From positions 142,790 through 206,789 of the forward strand of contig NZ_SACS01000003.1 in assembly GCF_004005945.1 (NCBI RefSeq): 64,000 nt of DNA, written 5' to 3'. A program made the position numbers and the translations under genes. Each line of letters begins with the position of its first letter. The stretch's first letter is position 1. The DNA is from Rheinheimera riviphila. GTDB lineage: Bacteria > Pseudomonadota > Gammaproteobacteria > Enterobacterales > Alteromonadaceae. This document shows positions 9,393 through 18,940 of the stretch, one piece after another. The notes under the pieces were generated by a model, which was not told where the DNA came from, did no database searches, and was given only the letters and a program-made list of their open reading frames with translations.

Positions 9393-9709
9393 CTTGTGAT
9401 CTCCCCCCCTGTCCCTGCAGGTATATTTTGTTTTTGTAATGAATGAGTGATTTCAACTGCTCTGATCTCTACCCACTTAGATAAAATAATTACATCATTT
9501 TCTAATGGGCGCAAGGCTTGGTTTGTCGTAAATCTGTTGATTTGGCTTTAGTTTTTTTTGTAATTGTGGTGTTCGGCCTCATTCCTGCCGCAGTTAAGTT
9601 TAACTGCATTTCAGCAACTGCCAAATAAATCAGCTAACTCAATGATAAGTAACGGCAAATAACCAGGAATTACAGCAGTTGTTTTAATCTACCGTTTAAA
9701 GTAGTTGCT
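9393..9709. other. Upstream region of the DUF1302 operon
   Basis: 317 bases without a gene, lying between the 3' end of the DUF2835 gene and the DUF1302 start. It holds a perfect 18-bp palindrome at 9590-9607 (arms GCAGTTAA and TTAACTGC around GT). This is about 200 bases upstream of the DUF1302 start and could be a regulator site or part of the end of the upstream transcript. A loose minus-strand promoter (TTGCGC, 17 bases, AATTAT) is visible near 9508-9480, but it is weak. Confidence 0.4.
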
Positions 9710-9934
9710 CTAATTTATTTTTTTCAGAGCAATAAACTTACCCTGCTCGGTGGTGGTCAGTTCGAAGCTGCCGGAAAGGCCATTGTGGGTAATAAAAGCG
9801 CGAAAATTCTCGGCGCGCAGCTGCACTCTTTCGCCGGATTCGGCCTGCACCAGCACGTATTGAATGATGCCCTGGTAATAACCAAGGCATTGTTCGGGAG
9901 ACAATTCCAGCCGGAAACGATAGATACGCTGCAT
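9710..9934 (-). CDS. DUF2835 family protein
   Basis: A 74-residue protein of the DUF2835 family, a short conserved protein of gammaproteobacteria with unknown role. It shows the family pattern of an early YRFRLELSPEQCLGYYQG segment, then RVQLRAENFRAFITHNGLSG, and a basic C-terminus. No signal or membrane segment is present, so it is probably cytoplasmic. Its start codon overlaps the pepN stop codon (TAATG), so it is translated with pepN. Confidence 0.82.
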   Translation of the reverse strand: MQRIYRFRLELSPEQCLGYYQGIIQYVLVQAESGERVQLRAENFRAFITHNGLSGSFELTTTEQGKFIALKKIN

Positions 9935-12552
9935 TAGCTCAGGCTTCTGGCGACTTTTTCAAATAAGTCGTTGCTGAGGCCAGGCTGGTCGCGCAACTGC
10001 CCTAGTTGCTGTTGGATCAGAAGTTGACGGGCTTCGTCATAGCGTTTCCATGATAACAACGGCGTCACCAGCCTGGCAGCAAGTTGCGGATTGCTATGAT
10101 CAATCTTGCCAACAATACTGGCCAATAACTGATAACCACGACCATCAGCACGATGGAACTGCTGCGGATTGTAATGACTAAAAGCACTGAATACCGCACG
10201 CACCCGGTTTGGATTATTCCAACTAAATTGCGGGTAATTGACAATATTTTCAATCAGTTCGAAAACTTTTTCCGTCGGCAGGCTCACCTGCAAACTGGCC
10301 CATTTATCAAAAATTAACGGGTCGTGACCGTCTTTTTCCAATAAATCCAGCAGCAGCGGCTGCGCCAGGTCAAGGCCGGCTTGTACTGCGGCGGTCAAAG
10401 TGGCCTGACGATCCGTCATATTATCGGCCTGCAGATAATGCTGCTGCAACAGCTGCGTAATTACATCCGAATCAGCAGCCGCATTTTTTTGCGATATCAC
10501 TGTAGCCGAAATAGCTTGCGCCAGATAGCCCAAACACAGGCTTTGCAATTTACGAATACCGACCTGCATGGATTGATACTGATAAGGCTGGCGCGGTAAA
10601 CGCTGATAACAGCGAGTTAATTCTGCCGTCAGCTGGCTAGCAATTTGCTGACGGAAGCTCTGCAATGTATCGAGGATGCTATCCACCGGGATCTGTGGAT
10701 ACTGCTCAGCCAAGGTATCAAAACCAGGCAACGCCAGCAGTTCGGCAGTAAATTCCAAATCATCCAGTGGCTGGTCCAGCAACTGCCGGAACATCGCCAG
10801 CAAACTTGCCGGTATCAACACCGGATGCGCAGCTACGACGGACTGACGCACCAAATCGGACCAAATTTGCTGCATCGCATCCCAGCGTGCCACACCGTCG
10901 CTGGCGTTGGCAGCAATAAACAATAAATCATCCAGGCTGATCTGCTGTAACAGCTTCACCGGCGCGGAAAAATCGGCCAGCACGACCGCACGGACATTCG
11001 CTGGTACCTGTTCAAACACAAAACTCTGGCGCTCTTCCGTCAGCACCAACAAATGCTGTTGCCGGTAACTCAGATCCAAACTAATCAGTTCCAGCCGCAC
11101 CGGCAGCACCAAAGGCAATTTCGGACTGCCATCGGCGGTAGCATCGGTGTGCTGCTGTAACGTCAGTGTGAAGCTCGCCAGCGCATCATCCTGCGCGCTT
11201 GTCACACGCAGCTGTGGTGTACCGGCCTGCTGATACCAGCGGCGGAACTGACTGAAATCACGTTCGTTGGCATCCTGCATCGCCTGCACAAAATCATCAC
11301 AGGTGACTGCTTTGCCGTCAAACCGCTGGAAATACAAATCCATGCCACGACGAAAACCAGCCTGCCCCAGCAAGGTATGTTGCATCCGGATCACTTCAGC
11401 GCCTTTGTCGTACACGGTCACGGTATAAAAATTGTTCATCTCCAGCACTTGTTCTGGCCGGATCGGGTGCGCCATCGGACCGGCGTCTTCGGCAAACTGC
11501 GCGGTACGGATGGTTTTAATCGCATCAATCCGGCATAAAGTCGGCGAGCCCATCGCGGCGCTGAATTGCTGATCCCGGAACACCGTCAGCCCTTCTTTCA
11601 GGCTCAGCTGAAACCAGTCGCGGCAGGTCACGCGATTGCCGGTCCAGTTATGGAAGTACTCATGGCCGATAATACTTTCGATATTAAAATAATCAACGTC
11701 GGTAGCGGTTTGTGGATTGGCCAAGACATATTTACTGTTAAAAACGTTCAGGCCTTTATTTTCCATCGCGCCCATATTAAAGAAATCGACCGCAACCACC
11801 ATGTAGATATCTAAATCGTACTCCAGGCCAAATTCCTGTTCGTCCCACAGCATGGCGCGCTTTAACGACTCGAGCGCAAACACCGCGCGCTGCTGGTTGC
11901 CCTTGTCGACATAAAACTTCAGCGCCACTTCGCGGCCACTGCCGGTGGTATAACTATCGGTCAGCTCATCAAAATCGCCGGCCACCAGCGCAAACAAATA
12001 ACAAGGTTTCGGAAATGGGTCAAACCAGCTGACGCGGCGTTGACCGTTTGCAAGGAGAGTGTCTGCAATCAGATTGCCGTTGGACAGCAAGTGCGGATAA
12101 CTTTTGCCATCGGCAATAATGTGGGTGGTAAAAACCGCCAAAACATCTGGCCGGTCCTGATAATAAGTGATCCGACGAAACCCCTCGGCTTCACATTGGG
12201 TACAATAAGCACCGCCAGACAGGTACAAACCTTCAAGCGCGGTATTTTCGGCCGGATTTAACTGCGTGACAATTTTAAGCTCAAATTCGTCAGGCAGCTG
12301 CGATAGAACAAGCTGCTCGTCGGTCTGCTGATAGTCGGTCAGCGGCACATTATTCAGCCAAATACCCAGCAGCTCAAAACCATGACCATCTAACATCAGC
12401 GGCAATTGATGTGCTCCCTGACGGCTGATTTTGCTGATCGCGGTAACCTGCGTCGCGGCTGGATCCAACACAAATTCCAGCTCGATACTGTGCGTGAGAA
12501 AGGCAGGTGCCTGATAATCGGCTAAACGTTTGATTTGACGTGACTGGCTCAT
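9934..12552 (-). CDS. pepN: Aminopeptidase N
   Basis: Zinc metallo-aminopeptidase of the M1 family that removes N-terminal residues from peptides in the cytoplasm late in protein turnover. The chosen start at 12552 (MSQSRQIKRLADY) gives 872 residues, close to E. coli PepN (870), and has GGAG six bases upstream; an upstream ATG at 12579 lacks a good site. The substrate-binding GAMENKGLN motif is followed by the zinc motif HEYFHNWTGN and the third-ligand segment LKEGLTVFRDQQF near residue 300-325. The C-terminal half matches the DUF3458 domains of the bacterial enzyme. It is followed by, and coupled to, the DUF2835 gene. Confidence 0.97.
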   Translation of the reverse strand: MSQSRQIKRLADYQAPAFLTHSIELEFVLDPAATQVTAISKISRQGAHQLPLMLDGHGFELLGIWLNNVPLTDYQQTDEQLVLSQLPDEFELKIVTQLNPAENTALEGLYLSGGAYCTQCEAEGFRRITYYQDRPDVLAVFTTHIIADGKSYPHLLSNGNLIADTLLANGQRRVSWFDPFPKPCYLFALVAGDFDELTDSYTTGSGREVALKFYVDKGNQQRAVFALESLKRAMLWDEQEFGLEYDLDIYMVVAVDFFNMGAMENKGLNVFNSKYVLANPQTATDVDYFNIESIIGHEYFHNWTGNRVTCRDWFQLSLKEGLTVFRDQQFSAAMGSPTLCRIDAIKTIRTAQFAEDAGPMAHPIRPEQVLEMNNFYTVTVYDKGAEVIRMQHTLLGQAGFRRGMDLYFQRFDGKAVTCDDFVQAMQDANERDFSQFRRWYQQAGTPQLRVTSAQDDALASFTLTLQQHTDATADGSPKLPLVLPVRLELISLDLSYRQQHLLVLTEERQSFVFEQVPANVRAVVLADFSAPVKLLQQISLDDLLFIAANASDGVARWDAMQQIWSDLVRQSVVAAHPVLIPASLLAMFRQLLDQPLDDLEFTAELLALPGFDTLAEQYPQIPVDSILDTLQSFRQQIASQLTAELTRCYQRLPRQPYQYQSMQVGIRKLQSLCLGYLAQAISATVISQKNAAADSDVITQLLQQHYLQADNMTDRQATLTAAVQAGLDLAQPLLLDLLEKDGHDPLIFDKWASLQVSLPTEKVFELIENIVNYPQFSWNNPNRVRAVFSAFSHYNPQQFHRADGRGYQLLASIVGKIDHSNPQLAARLVTPLLSWKRYDEARQLLIQQQLGQLRDQPGLSNDLFEKVARSLS

Positions 12553-12671
12553 AACGACTCCATCAGAAAATACCGGCAAAGTACCCTGGTTTGAAACCTG
12601 CGGGCACCGTTGTCATGTGGAAAGACGACTCTTACAACAAGTCTGCACCCTGTTGCTTCACTTGCAGGACC

Positions 12672-12706
12672 TCGTACTCTGCTGCGAATTTCACCGCAGA
12701 GTACGA
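12672..12706 (-). terminator. Stem-loop after nhaC
   Basis: Perfect 11-bp arms (TCGTACTCTGC at 12672-12682 and its complement at 12696-12706) eight bases beyond the nhaC stop. There is no clean T tract, so it may end or merely stabilise the nhaC transcript. Confidence 0.45.
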
Positions 12707-12713
12707 CCTTTAC

Positions 12714-14219
12714 TTAAGACTTTAACGCTGTGTCAGGAACTGTTTCGACATTTTGTGCCAGCGGATTAAACACGGCTGGTGGCGGGGTCAATTTCAGGAT
12801 TTTAATCCCGCAATAAGCGTAAATAATCGCCAACACCGGGTTAATCAGGTTAAAAAATGCATAGAAGATATAGTCCAGCGGATTGACGTTTAACACACCG
12901 TGCATATAAGCACCACAGGTGTTCCAGGGGATCAACGGGCTGGTAATAGTGCCGCCATCTTCCAGCGTACGCGATAAATTCACCGGCGCTAAACCGCGGC
13001 GCTCATACTCTTCTTTATACATGCGGCCCGGCATCACAATCGCCATATATTGGTCAGCCGTCAAAATGTTGGTGGCAATACAGGTCACGATAGTACTGGT
13101 GATTAACGAACCGGTACTATGTGCTTTGGCCAGAATGATTTGCACAAATCTTTTCAGTAAACCGGTGTGTTCTAATACCGAACCAAAGACCATCGCTGAC
13201 ATCACCAACCACACCGTGTTCATCATCGTTGACATGCCACCACCGGACAATAATTTATCCAGTTCGGCATTACCGGTTTCAATCAAAAAGCCATTACACA
13301 GTGTGGTCCAAACGACTTTTAACGTGCCTAGCACCGCTGGCAAGCTTTGATCCGCCATCCGTGCCAGCAGTTCCGGCTGAAACAGCACAGCCCAGATGCC
13401 CCCCAGGATGGATCCGATAAACACGGTCGGAAATGCCGGCACCTTTTTAATCGCCATGATCATCAGCACCAGCATTGGCACCAGATGAAACCAATGGATA
13501 TTAAACTGCTTTTGTAAGTCCGTACTTAATTGCAGAATTTTCGCAGCATCCGCTTCGCCAGACTGATTAAAACCCATCACCGCGAAAATCAGGATCGCCA
13601 GCACCAGGCTTGGGATGGTGGTCCAGGTCATATGCCGGATATGGTCAAACAACTCCGAACCTGCAACTGCAGGCGCCAGGTTGGTGGTATCCGACAAAGG
13701 AGAAATCTTGTCACCAAAATAAGCACCGGAAATAATGGCACCCGCAGTCACCACCGGTGACATGCCAAGACCAAGCGCCACACCAATTAATGCCACGCCG
13801 ATAGTCGCGGCCGTGGTCCAGGAACTGCCGATAGCCAGGGCGACGACAGAGCACAGGATACAGGTAGCGGCATAAAACCAGGCTGGATTTAACAACTGCA
13901 AGCCGTAGTAAATCAGCGACGGCACGGTCCCAGACAACAACCAGGTACCGATCAATGCGCCCACCGCGAACAAAATTAAAATGGCGCCCAGCGACAACGA
14001 AATGCCATGCACCATCGCCTGTTCTAAGGCTGACCAACGATGGCCATTTTTTAACCCGATCACCAGTGCAATACCGGCTGCAACAAACAGCGCGATCTGA
14101 TTCGGGCCGTAAGACGAATCGCTGCCGTAGAGATAAACCGACAGACCTAATAACAAAATCAGCATCACCAGTGGGATCAGCGCATCAAGCAAACTGGGAT
14201 GTTTTGGATTCAAAGGCAT
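12714..14219 (-). CDS. nhaC: Na+/H+ antiporter, NhaC family
   Basis: A 501-residue inner-membrane protein with about 11-12 hydrophobic helices. Family signatures include SSWTTAATIGVAL near residue 130, then a GAYFGDKISPLSDTTNLAP segment around 167-185, which is highly characteristic of NhaC. A second half contains ILTADQYMAIVMPGRMY and SPLIPWNTCGAYMHGVL. The protein exchanges external protons for internal sodium, aiding pH and salt balance. It follows the NSS symporter gene by 46 bases, so the pair may form an operon in which the antiporter removes sodium brought in by the symporter; that link is inference. The ribosome site is weak (GAG). Confidence 0.93.
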   Translation of the reverse strand: MPLNPKHPSLLDALIPLVMLILLLGLSVYLYGSDSSYGPNQIALFVAAGIALVIGLKNGHRWSALEQAMVHGISLSLGAILILFAVGALIGTWLLSGTVPSLIYYGLQLLNPAWFYAATCILCSVVALAIGSSWTTAATIGVALIGVALGLGMSPVVTAGAIISGAYFGDKISPLSDTTNLAPAVAGSELFDHIRHMTWTTIPSLVLAILIFAVMGFNQSGEADAAKILQLSTDLQKQFNIHWFHLVPMLVLMIMAIKKVPAFPTVFIGSILGGIWAVLFQPELLARMADQSLPAVLGTLKVVWTTLCNGFLIETGNAELDKLLSGGGMSTMMNTVWLVMSAMVFGSVLEHTGLLKRFVQIILAKAHSTGSLITSTIVTCIATNILTADQYMAIVMPGRMYKEEYERRGLAPVNLSRTLEDGGTITSPLIPWNTCGAYMHGVLNVNPLDYIFYAFFNLINPVLAIIYAYCGIKILKLTPPPAVFNPLAQNVETVPDTALKS

Positions 14220-14265
14220 AGTTGTTACTCACTTTTCCCGGTTAAAACGGGTATTTTAATTATCG

Positions 14266-15645
14266 TCAGAGTACACCGACCAGATTCAGAAACACTAAGC
14301 CAATGGCAACAGGTGTGAACCAGCGGATACAGAAACGCCAGATAGTATAAGCAAGTGGCGAAGTATTCAACTCTTGTTCGGTGGCAGAGCGCTTCATTAC
14401 CCAGCCGGCAAACAGCGCAATGGCCAAACCACCAAGCGGCAGCATGATGTCAGCAGCCAGATGGTCGAGGATTTCAAACAAATTGTGCACTTCTTTACCG
14501 AGAAAATTAAAATGCCACTGTGTCCAGCTGGCTTTACTAAAGGAAAAAACGGTCAGTAGACTCATCAGCCATACCACAATGCCTGCCAGGATCACGGATT
14601 TCAGTCTGCTATAACCGCGGGATTCAATCAGCCATGCCACCACGGATTCAATCATCGCGATGGTCGAAGTAAAGGCCGCAAATACCAGCATCAGGAAGAA
14701 AAAGGTTCCGATCAACACGCCGCCCGGCATACTGCCAAAGGCAATTGGCAAAGTGACAAAAATCAGGCCTGGCCCCTGACCCGCATCCAGCCCCTGGCCA
14801 AATACGATTGGGTAAATCACCATCCCGGCAATTAACGCCACCGATGTGTCGGCCAGCGCAATCCAAATCGAGGTTTTGATGATCGAGACATTATTTGGCA
14901 AATAGGCGCCATAAATCATCATCACGCCGGAGGCCAGACTCAAGGTAAAAAATGCATGACCCAACGCAATCAACACACCATGGACTGTAAGTTTAGAAAA
15001 GTCCGGATAGAACATGTAATTGAGAGCTTTCAGAAACTCGCCGGTGATCCCGGCATATATCGCCATCAAAATCAGCAAGATATACAACGCTGGCATCATA
15101 AATTTAAGACTGCGTTCCAGTCCTTGTTTTAAGCCACGCGCGACCACTGCGCAGGTCAAACCAATGACCACTGTGGTCCATAACAATAAGCTTGAACTGT
15201 CCGCGGAAAATTCACCAAACATCTGGCCAAGCTCAGCGGCTGATTTGCCAGCAAAACTATTTTGTAAGGCCTTTGGGACATAAGCAAAAGCCCAGCCCGC
15301 AATGACCGAATAAAATGACAAAATTAAAAAGCCAGCCAGCAACCCGACCCACCCCGTGACTTGCCAGTAGCGGTGGGCATTGGCCTCGAGCACCAAGGTA
15401 CGGGCAGTCAGACCCGGACTTTGCCGGCCACGTTTGCCCATCATCACTTCCGCCATTAACACCGGAATGCCAATCAGCAAAATACATAACAGGTAAACCA
15501 GCACAAAAGCACCGCCACCGTTTTGTCCCATGATGTATGGAAACTTCCAGATATTACCAAGTCCAACGGCAGCGCCGGTTGCAGCAATGATAAAAGTAAA
15601 ACGGCTCGACCACTGCCCATGCATAGAATGACGCTGTTGTTGCAT
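14266..15645 (-). CDS. Neurotransmitter:sodium symporter family transporter
   Basis: A 459-residue inner-membrane protein of the NSS (SNF) family, which couples sodium influx to uptake of an amino acid or amine. Helix 1 carries the broken-helix motif ATGAAVGLGNIWKFPYIMGQNGG near residues 21-43, the sodium and substrate site of LeuT-type transporters. About eleven helices follow. Bacterial members of this length usually have 11 helices, as appears here. Which amino acid is carried cannot be told from sequence. It stands directly upstream of nhaC. Confidence 0.93.
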   Translation of the reverse strand: MQQQRHSMHGQWSSRFTFIIAATGAAVGLGNIWKFPYIMGQNGGGAFVLVYLLCILLIGIPVLMAEVMMGKRGRQSPGLTARTLVLEANAHRYWQVTGWVGLLAGFLILSFYSVIAGWAFAYVPKALQNSFAGKSAAELGQMFGEFSADSSSLLLWTTVVIGLTCAVVARGLKQGLERSLKFMMPALYILLILMAIYAGITGEFLKALNYMFYPDFSKLTVHGVLIALGHAFFTLSLASGVMMIYGAYLPNNVSIIKTSIWIALADTSVALIAGMVIYPIVFGQGLDAGQGPGLIFVTLPIAFGSMPGGVLIGTFFFLMLVFAAFTSTIAMIESVVAWLIESRGYSRLKSVILAGIVVWLMSLLTVFSFSKASWTQWHFNFLGKEVHNLFEILDHLAADIMLPLGGLAIALFAGWVMKRSATEQELNTSPLAYTIWRFCIRWFTPVAIGLVFLNLVGVL

Positions 15646-15738
15646 CTGAAAACCCTAAAATAGCCCTGCTGGCTAACGCTGACTGAAGGATCACACCAGC
15701 AACTGCAAGTTGCCGATAAAAATCCGGATATTCAATAA

Positions 15739-15768
15739 CAACAAAGGACTGAAGTCAGTCCTTTGTTG
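15739..15768 (-). terminator. Terminator hairpin after prc
   Basis: A near-continuous palindrome of 30 bases, arms CAACAAAGGACTGA and its complement, starting about 30 bases beyond the prc stop. On the minus strand it is followed by TTATTG. It would end the msrC-proQ-prc operon ahead of the NSS gene. Confidence 0.6.
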
Positions 15769-15798
15769 GGTTTGTGGCGTAAGCCGGTACTGAAGTTG

Positions 15799-17823
15799 TT
15801 ATTTCTTCGCCAGCCGGTTGCTCATAATTAAATCAGCGGTAATTAATGCGGCTTCTTCCAGGAACGGATCTAACTTTTCCAGCGTTTCCGGAGCATCTTC
15901 CACTTTTTTCACTGTCGGCAATTTCAGTCTGGCTAAACGCTCGTTGGTGCGCGCTAACTCTTTTGCCGCCAGTTCATCTTTTTTCGCCAGTCGCTCTTTT
16001 TCATTCAGCGAGATGGTTTTGACGTCTTTTTCGCGCTTGTAGTCAGCAATATCCTGCATCAGGAAATTAAATTCTGGCTCAGCGGCAATCCGCTTCTGAT
16101 GTTTTTCAGTTAACAACGGCAATGTCACTTTCAGATCCGGGGTACTGGCATAAGCTGCAGCCGGGATTGAATCCCAGGGTAACGCATTTTTCTCTTTGCT
16201 TTCGCCCCATTCCGCCGGATCGATTGGTGATGGGAAAATAATGTCAGGGATCACGCCTTTATGCTGGGTGCTACCGCCATTGATGCGGTAGAACTTAGCA
16301 ATGGTGTATTGCACACTGCCTAATTCACCGTCAAAGGTATCGTAAATCCGGCCCAGACCGCGGTGCTGTTGCACTGTGCCCTTGCCGAAAGTATTTTCGC
16401 CGATAATCACCGCACGGCCATAGTCCTGCAGCGCAGCGGCAAAAATTTCCGAAGCCGATGCACTATAACGGTCAACCATCACCGTCAACGGACCTTCGTA
16501 AAACACACTGGCGTCCGTATCATCGTTTTGCATGATCCGGCCATTGCCTTCACGAATTTGCACCACCGGGCCTTTATCAATAAACAAACCGGTCAGCGTG
16601 ATGGCTTCCGGCAATGAACCACCACCGTTGCCACGTAAGTCGACAATAATGCCGTCAACTTTTTTCTCTTTCAGCGCCGTCAGTTCTTTTTTCACATCTT
16701 CGGTCAGATTGTTGTAGAAACTCGGAATATTAATCACACCAATATTCTTACCGTTTTCATGCAACAACGACTTAAACACCTCACCTTTGGCGGCGCGGTC
16801 TTCTAAGCGGATTTTGTCCCGCACAATTTCAATTTGTTGTGGTGCGGTACCGGCAATATCACTGGCCGCCATCACCTGCAACCGGACTTTAGAGCCTTTA
16901 GGGCCTTTGATCAGATCAACAACGTCATCTAAACGCCAGCCGACGATATCAACAAACTCTTCGCTGCCCTGTGCCACACCAACAATTTTGTCTTTTGGTT
17001 TGAGCTTTTTCGTCATATCGGCCGGACCACCTGGCACCAGGCTCGCGATCACGGTGTAATCATCATCCAGCTGCAATACCGCACCAATCCCTTCCAGGCT
17101 CAGGTTCATTTCCTGCTGGAATCGGTCGGCATTACGGGGTGATAAATACGAGGTATGCGCTTCGATGCTGCGCGCATAGGAGTTCAGCACGAGCTGGAAC
17201 ACATCTTCGCTTTCAGTTTGGGCTAAGCGCTTTTTGGCGCTTTTATAGCGTTTTAACAGCAGCTCTTTAATTTCTTCCGGCTTTTTGCCGGTCAGTTTTA
17301 AATTGAGTGCGTCAAACTTAACCCGCTGCCGCCACAATTCGTTCAGCTGCGCCAGATCGGTTGCCCAAGGCGCGTCTTCACGTTCGTATTCGTAGCTGTC
17401 AGGCGCGGTGAAATCGAATGGCTTTTCCAACAGAGAAATCGCGTAATCAAAACGTTCGGCACGACGTTGCAAACTCAAATTAAACATTTGAAAAGCAAAG
17501 TCAAACTGACCTTTTTGGATGGCGTCATCAAACTGAAATTTGTATTGGGCAAAAGCGTCGATGTCGCTTTTGAGCATCACATTGTGGTAATAGTCCAAAC
17601 TATCCAGATAGCGTTCAAACACTTTTGCCGAAAGCTCATCATCGATTTTCACCTGCAAATAATGACCACGGGTGAAGATAGCGGCGACACGTTTACTGGC
17701 GGTAAAATGCTGATCGAGCTGCGCCAGTTTCGGCATTGTCACCACATCGGTGGTGACTGAGGCAAGCGCTGAGCTGCCCATCACAATCAAAAGTGCTGCG
17801 GCTATTCCGGATAATTTTTTCAT
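15799..17823 (-). CDS. prc: Tail-specific periplasmic protease Prc
   Basis: Carboxy-terminal processing protease (S41A) of 674 residues, close to E. coli Prc (682). It degrades mis-tagged periplasmic proteins and trims cell-wall enzymes. A signal peptide (MKKLSGIAAALLIVMGSSALA) is followed by the long helical N-terminal domain and a PDZ domain around residues 230-325 (LSLEGIGAVLQLDDDYTVIASLVPGGPA). The catalytic domain carries the serine in RYSASASEIFAAALQDYG and the lysine in GENTFGKGTVQQ. A DUF3340-type C-terminal region completes it. It lies 16 bases after proQ, the same order as in E. coli. Confidence 0.97.
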   Translation of the reverse strand: MKKLSGIAAALLIVMGSSALASVTTDVVTMPKLAQLDQHFTASKRVAAIFTRGHYLQVKIDDELSAKVFERYLDSLDYYHNVMLKSDIDAFAQYKFQFDDAIQKGQFDFAFQMFNLSLQRRAERFDYAISLLEKPFDFTAPDSYEYEREDAPWATDLAQLNELWRQRVKFDALNLKLTGKKPEEIKELLLKRYKSAKKRLAQTESEDVFQLVLNSYARSIEAHTSYLSPRNADRFQQEMNLSLEGIGAVLQLDDDYTVIASLVPGGPADMTKKLKPKDKIVGVAQGSEEFVDIVGWRLDDVVDLIKGPKGSKVRLQVMAASDIAGTAPQQIEIVRDKIRLEDRAAKGEVFKSLLHENGKNIGVINIPSFYNNLTEDVKKELTALKEKKVDGIIVDLRGNGGGSLPEAITLTGLFIDKGPVVQIREGNGRIMQNDDTDASVFYEGPLTVMVDRYSASASEIFAAALQDYGRAVIIGENTFGKGTVQQHRGLGRIYDTFDGELGSVQYTIAKFYRINGGSTQHKGVIPDIIFPSPIDPAEWGESKEKNALPWDSIPAAAYASTPDLKVTLPLLTEKHQKRIAAEPEFNFLMQDIADYKREKDVKTISLNEKERLAKKDELAAKELARTNERLARLKLPTVKKVEDAPETLEKLDPFLEEAALITADLIMSNRLAKK

Positions 17824-17839
17824 CTGAGACTCTGTGTTG

Positions 17840-18574
17840 TTAAGCCTGATACAAACTGCCGCTATGCGTTTTGACCACCATTCCAGAGGCTAACTGCACC
17901 ACGACATCCTGTTTAACTACTTCGACTACAGTGGCTGGCATTGGGTTCTGGCCCAATTTGATTAAAACTTTTGCACCAACGACTAAATCAACCGTTGTGA
18001 CTGCCTGTAATGCTTTTTCAGCAACAACCGGAGTTGCGACTTTGGCAGGACGGTTCTCTTTCAGAGTAGAACTTTTCGCTGGTTTAGCGGCAGTTCTTGG
18101 GGCATTTTTTTTGTAAGCAGGTTTGTCTGTTTTAGCAACATCTGTTGTTGCAGGTTGTGATGCGTCGGCCTGTGGTTTTTGTTGTTGCTGTCTGGCTTTG
18201 TGTTCCAGCGCCTTGGCTTTACGCACTTCAGCCGCTTTGGCTTTGCTCTCGACCAGCGTTTTTGCAGCGTGTTCGGCTTGTTGTTCATCAACAAGATCAC
18301 CTGCGATACCTTCCAAATCAATCCGGGCAATCCCGGCCTTGACCGCATCCAGATAACGCCAGCTGGAGGTATACACCCGCAGCGCCTGACGCAACTGCGT
18401 TTTACTGAATAACGGGTTGTCTTGCAGGCGGGCAACTAAGTCCTGGAAAATACCTATTTTCAGTGGTTTGGCTTCGCCGGTCAGGCTGAAACAAAGTGGA
18501 AACTGCTCTGCTAATAAGGCAACAATTTCTTTGACGTTGTGCGGTTTAACTTGTGGTTCGACTTGGCTAGTCAT
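17840..18574 (-). CDS. proQ: RNA chaperone ProQ
   Basis: A 244-residue RNA-binding protein (E. coli ProQ has 232) that binds structured small RNAs and mRNA 3' ends. The FinO-like domain covers residues 10-120, including FPLCFSLTGEAKPLKIGI and LRQALRVYTSSWRYL. A Lys/Ala/Gln-rich linker of about 80 residues follows, then a Tudor-like C-terminal domain (VVGAKVLIKLGQNPMPATVVEV) from about residue 195. It sits between a small acidic hypothetical gene (3-base gap) and prc (16-base gap), so expression is likely operonic. Confidence 0.95.
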   Translation of the reverse strand: MTSQVEPQVKPHNVKEIVALLAEQFPLCFSLTGEAKPLKIGIFQDLVARLQDNPLFSKTQLRQALRVYTSSWRYLDAVKAGIARIDLEGIAGDLVDEQQAEHAAKTLVESKAKAAEVRKAKALEHKARQQQQKPQADASQPATTDVAKTDKPAYKKNAPRTAAKPAKSSTLKENRPAKVATPVVAEKALQAVTTVDLVVGAKVLIKLGQNPMPATVVEVVKQDVVVQLASGMVVKTHSGSLYQA

Positions 18575-18577
18575 GCA

Positions 18578-18940
18578 TCAATACTCTTCATCTTCTTCGT
18601 CGTTTTCTTCATCGGTATCGCTGTCGTCATGATCTTGATTGTCGTCAGCATCGTCTTCGTCTTCATCCGCGTTGGACAGCGTTTTACGCATATGGGCTTG
18701 CGCCCAGTCGATCAATTCATACTCATCGGCATCCAGAATAATGGTGCTGCCGCGAAGTTGATCCCAAATTTCATTAAGCACCCGGTCAATTAAATCGACG
18801 CTGGTGTCATCCGGAATTTTTTCCCAAACCGCATGGTATATAGCATTGATCCGGTCTGCAACTAACTCTTCTTCGCCTTCCCAGTCGCCGACGTCGGCGA
18901 TGGACAACAAATAGTCCTGAATGGAAACCAAATCTTTCAT
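18578..18940 (-). CDS. Acidic hypothetical protein between msrC and proQ
   Basis: I do not recognise this 120-residue protein. Residues 1-90 look like a compact helical domain (SIQDYLLSIADVGDWEGEEE, then WEKIPDDTSVDLIDRVLNEIWDQL and DEYELIDWAQAHMRKTL). The last 30 residues are almost entirely Asp and Glu. There is no signal peptide or membrane segment. The start overlaps the msrC stop by ATGA and the stop is three bases before proQ, so it is translated within that operon. A polyanionic tail next to an RNA chaperone gene suggests a nucleic-acid-mimicking or partner-binding role, but this is a guess. Confidence 0.75.
   Translation of the reverse strand: MKDLVSIQDYLLSIADVGDWEGEEELVADRINAIYHAVWEKIPDDTSVDLIDRVLNEIWDQLRGSTIILDADEYELIDWAQAHMRKTLSNADEDEDDADDNQDHDDSDTDEENDEEDEEY

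Noticed and set aside
12714-15645. Riboswitch in the leaders of nhaC and the NSS gene
   Set aside because: The 46-base and 153-base gaps hold only simple hairpins; nothing resembling a lysine, glycine or other known aptamer was recognised.
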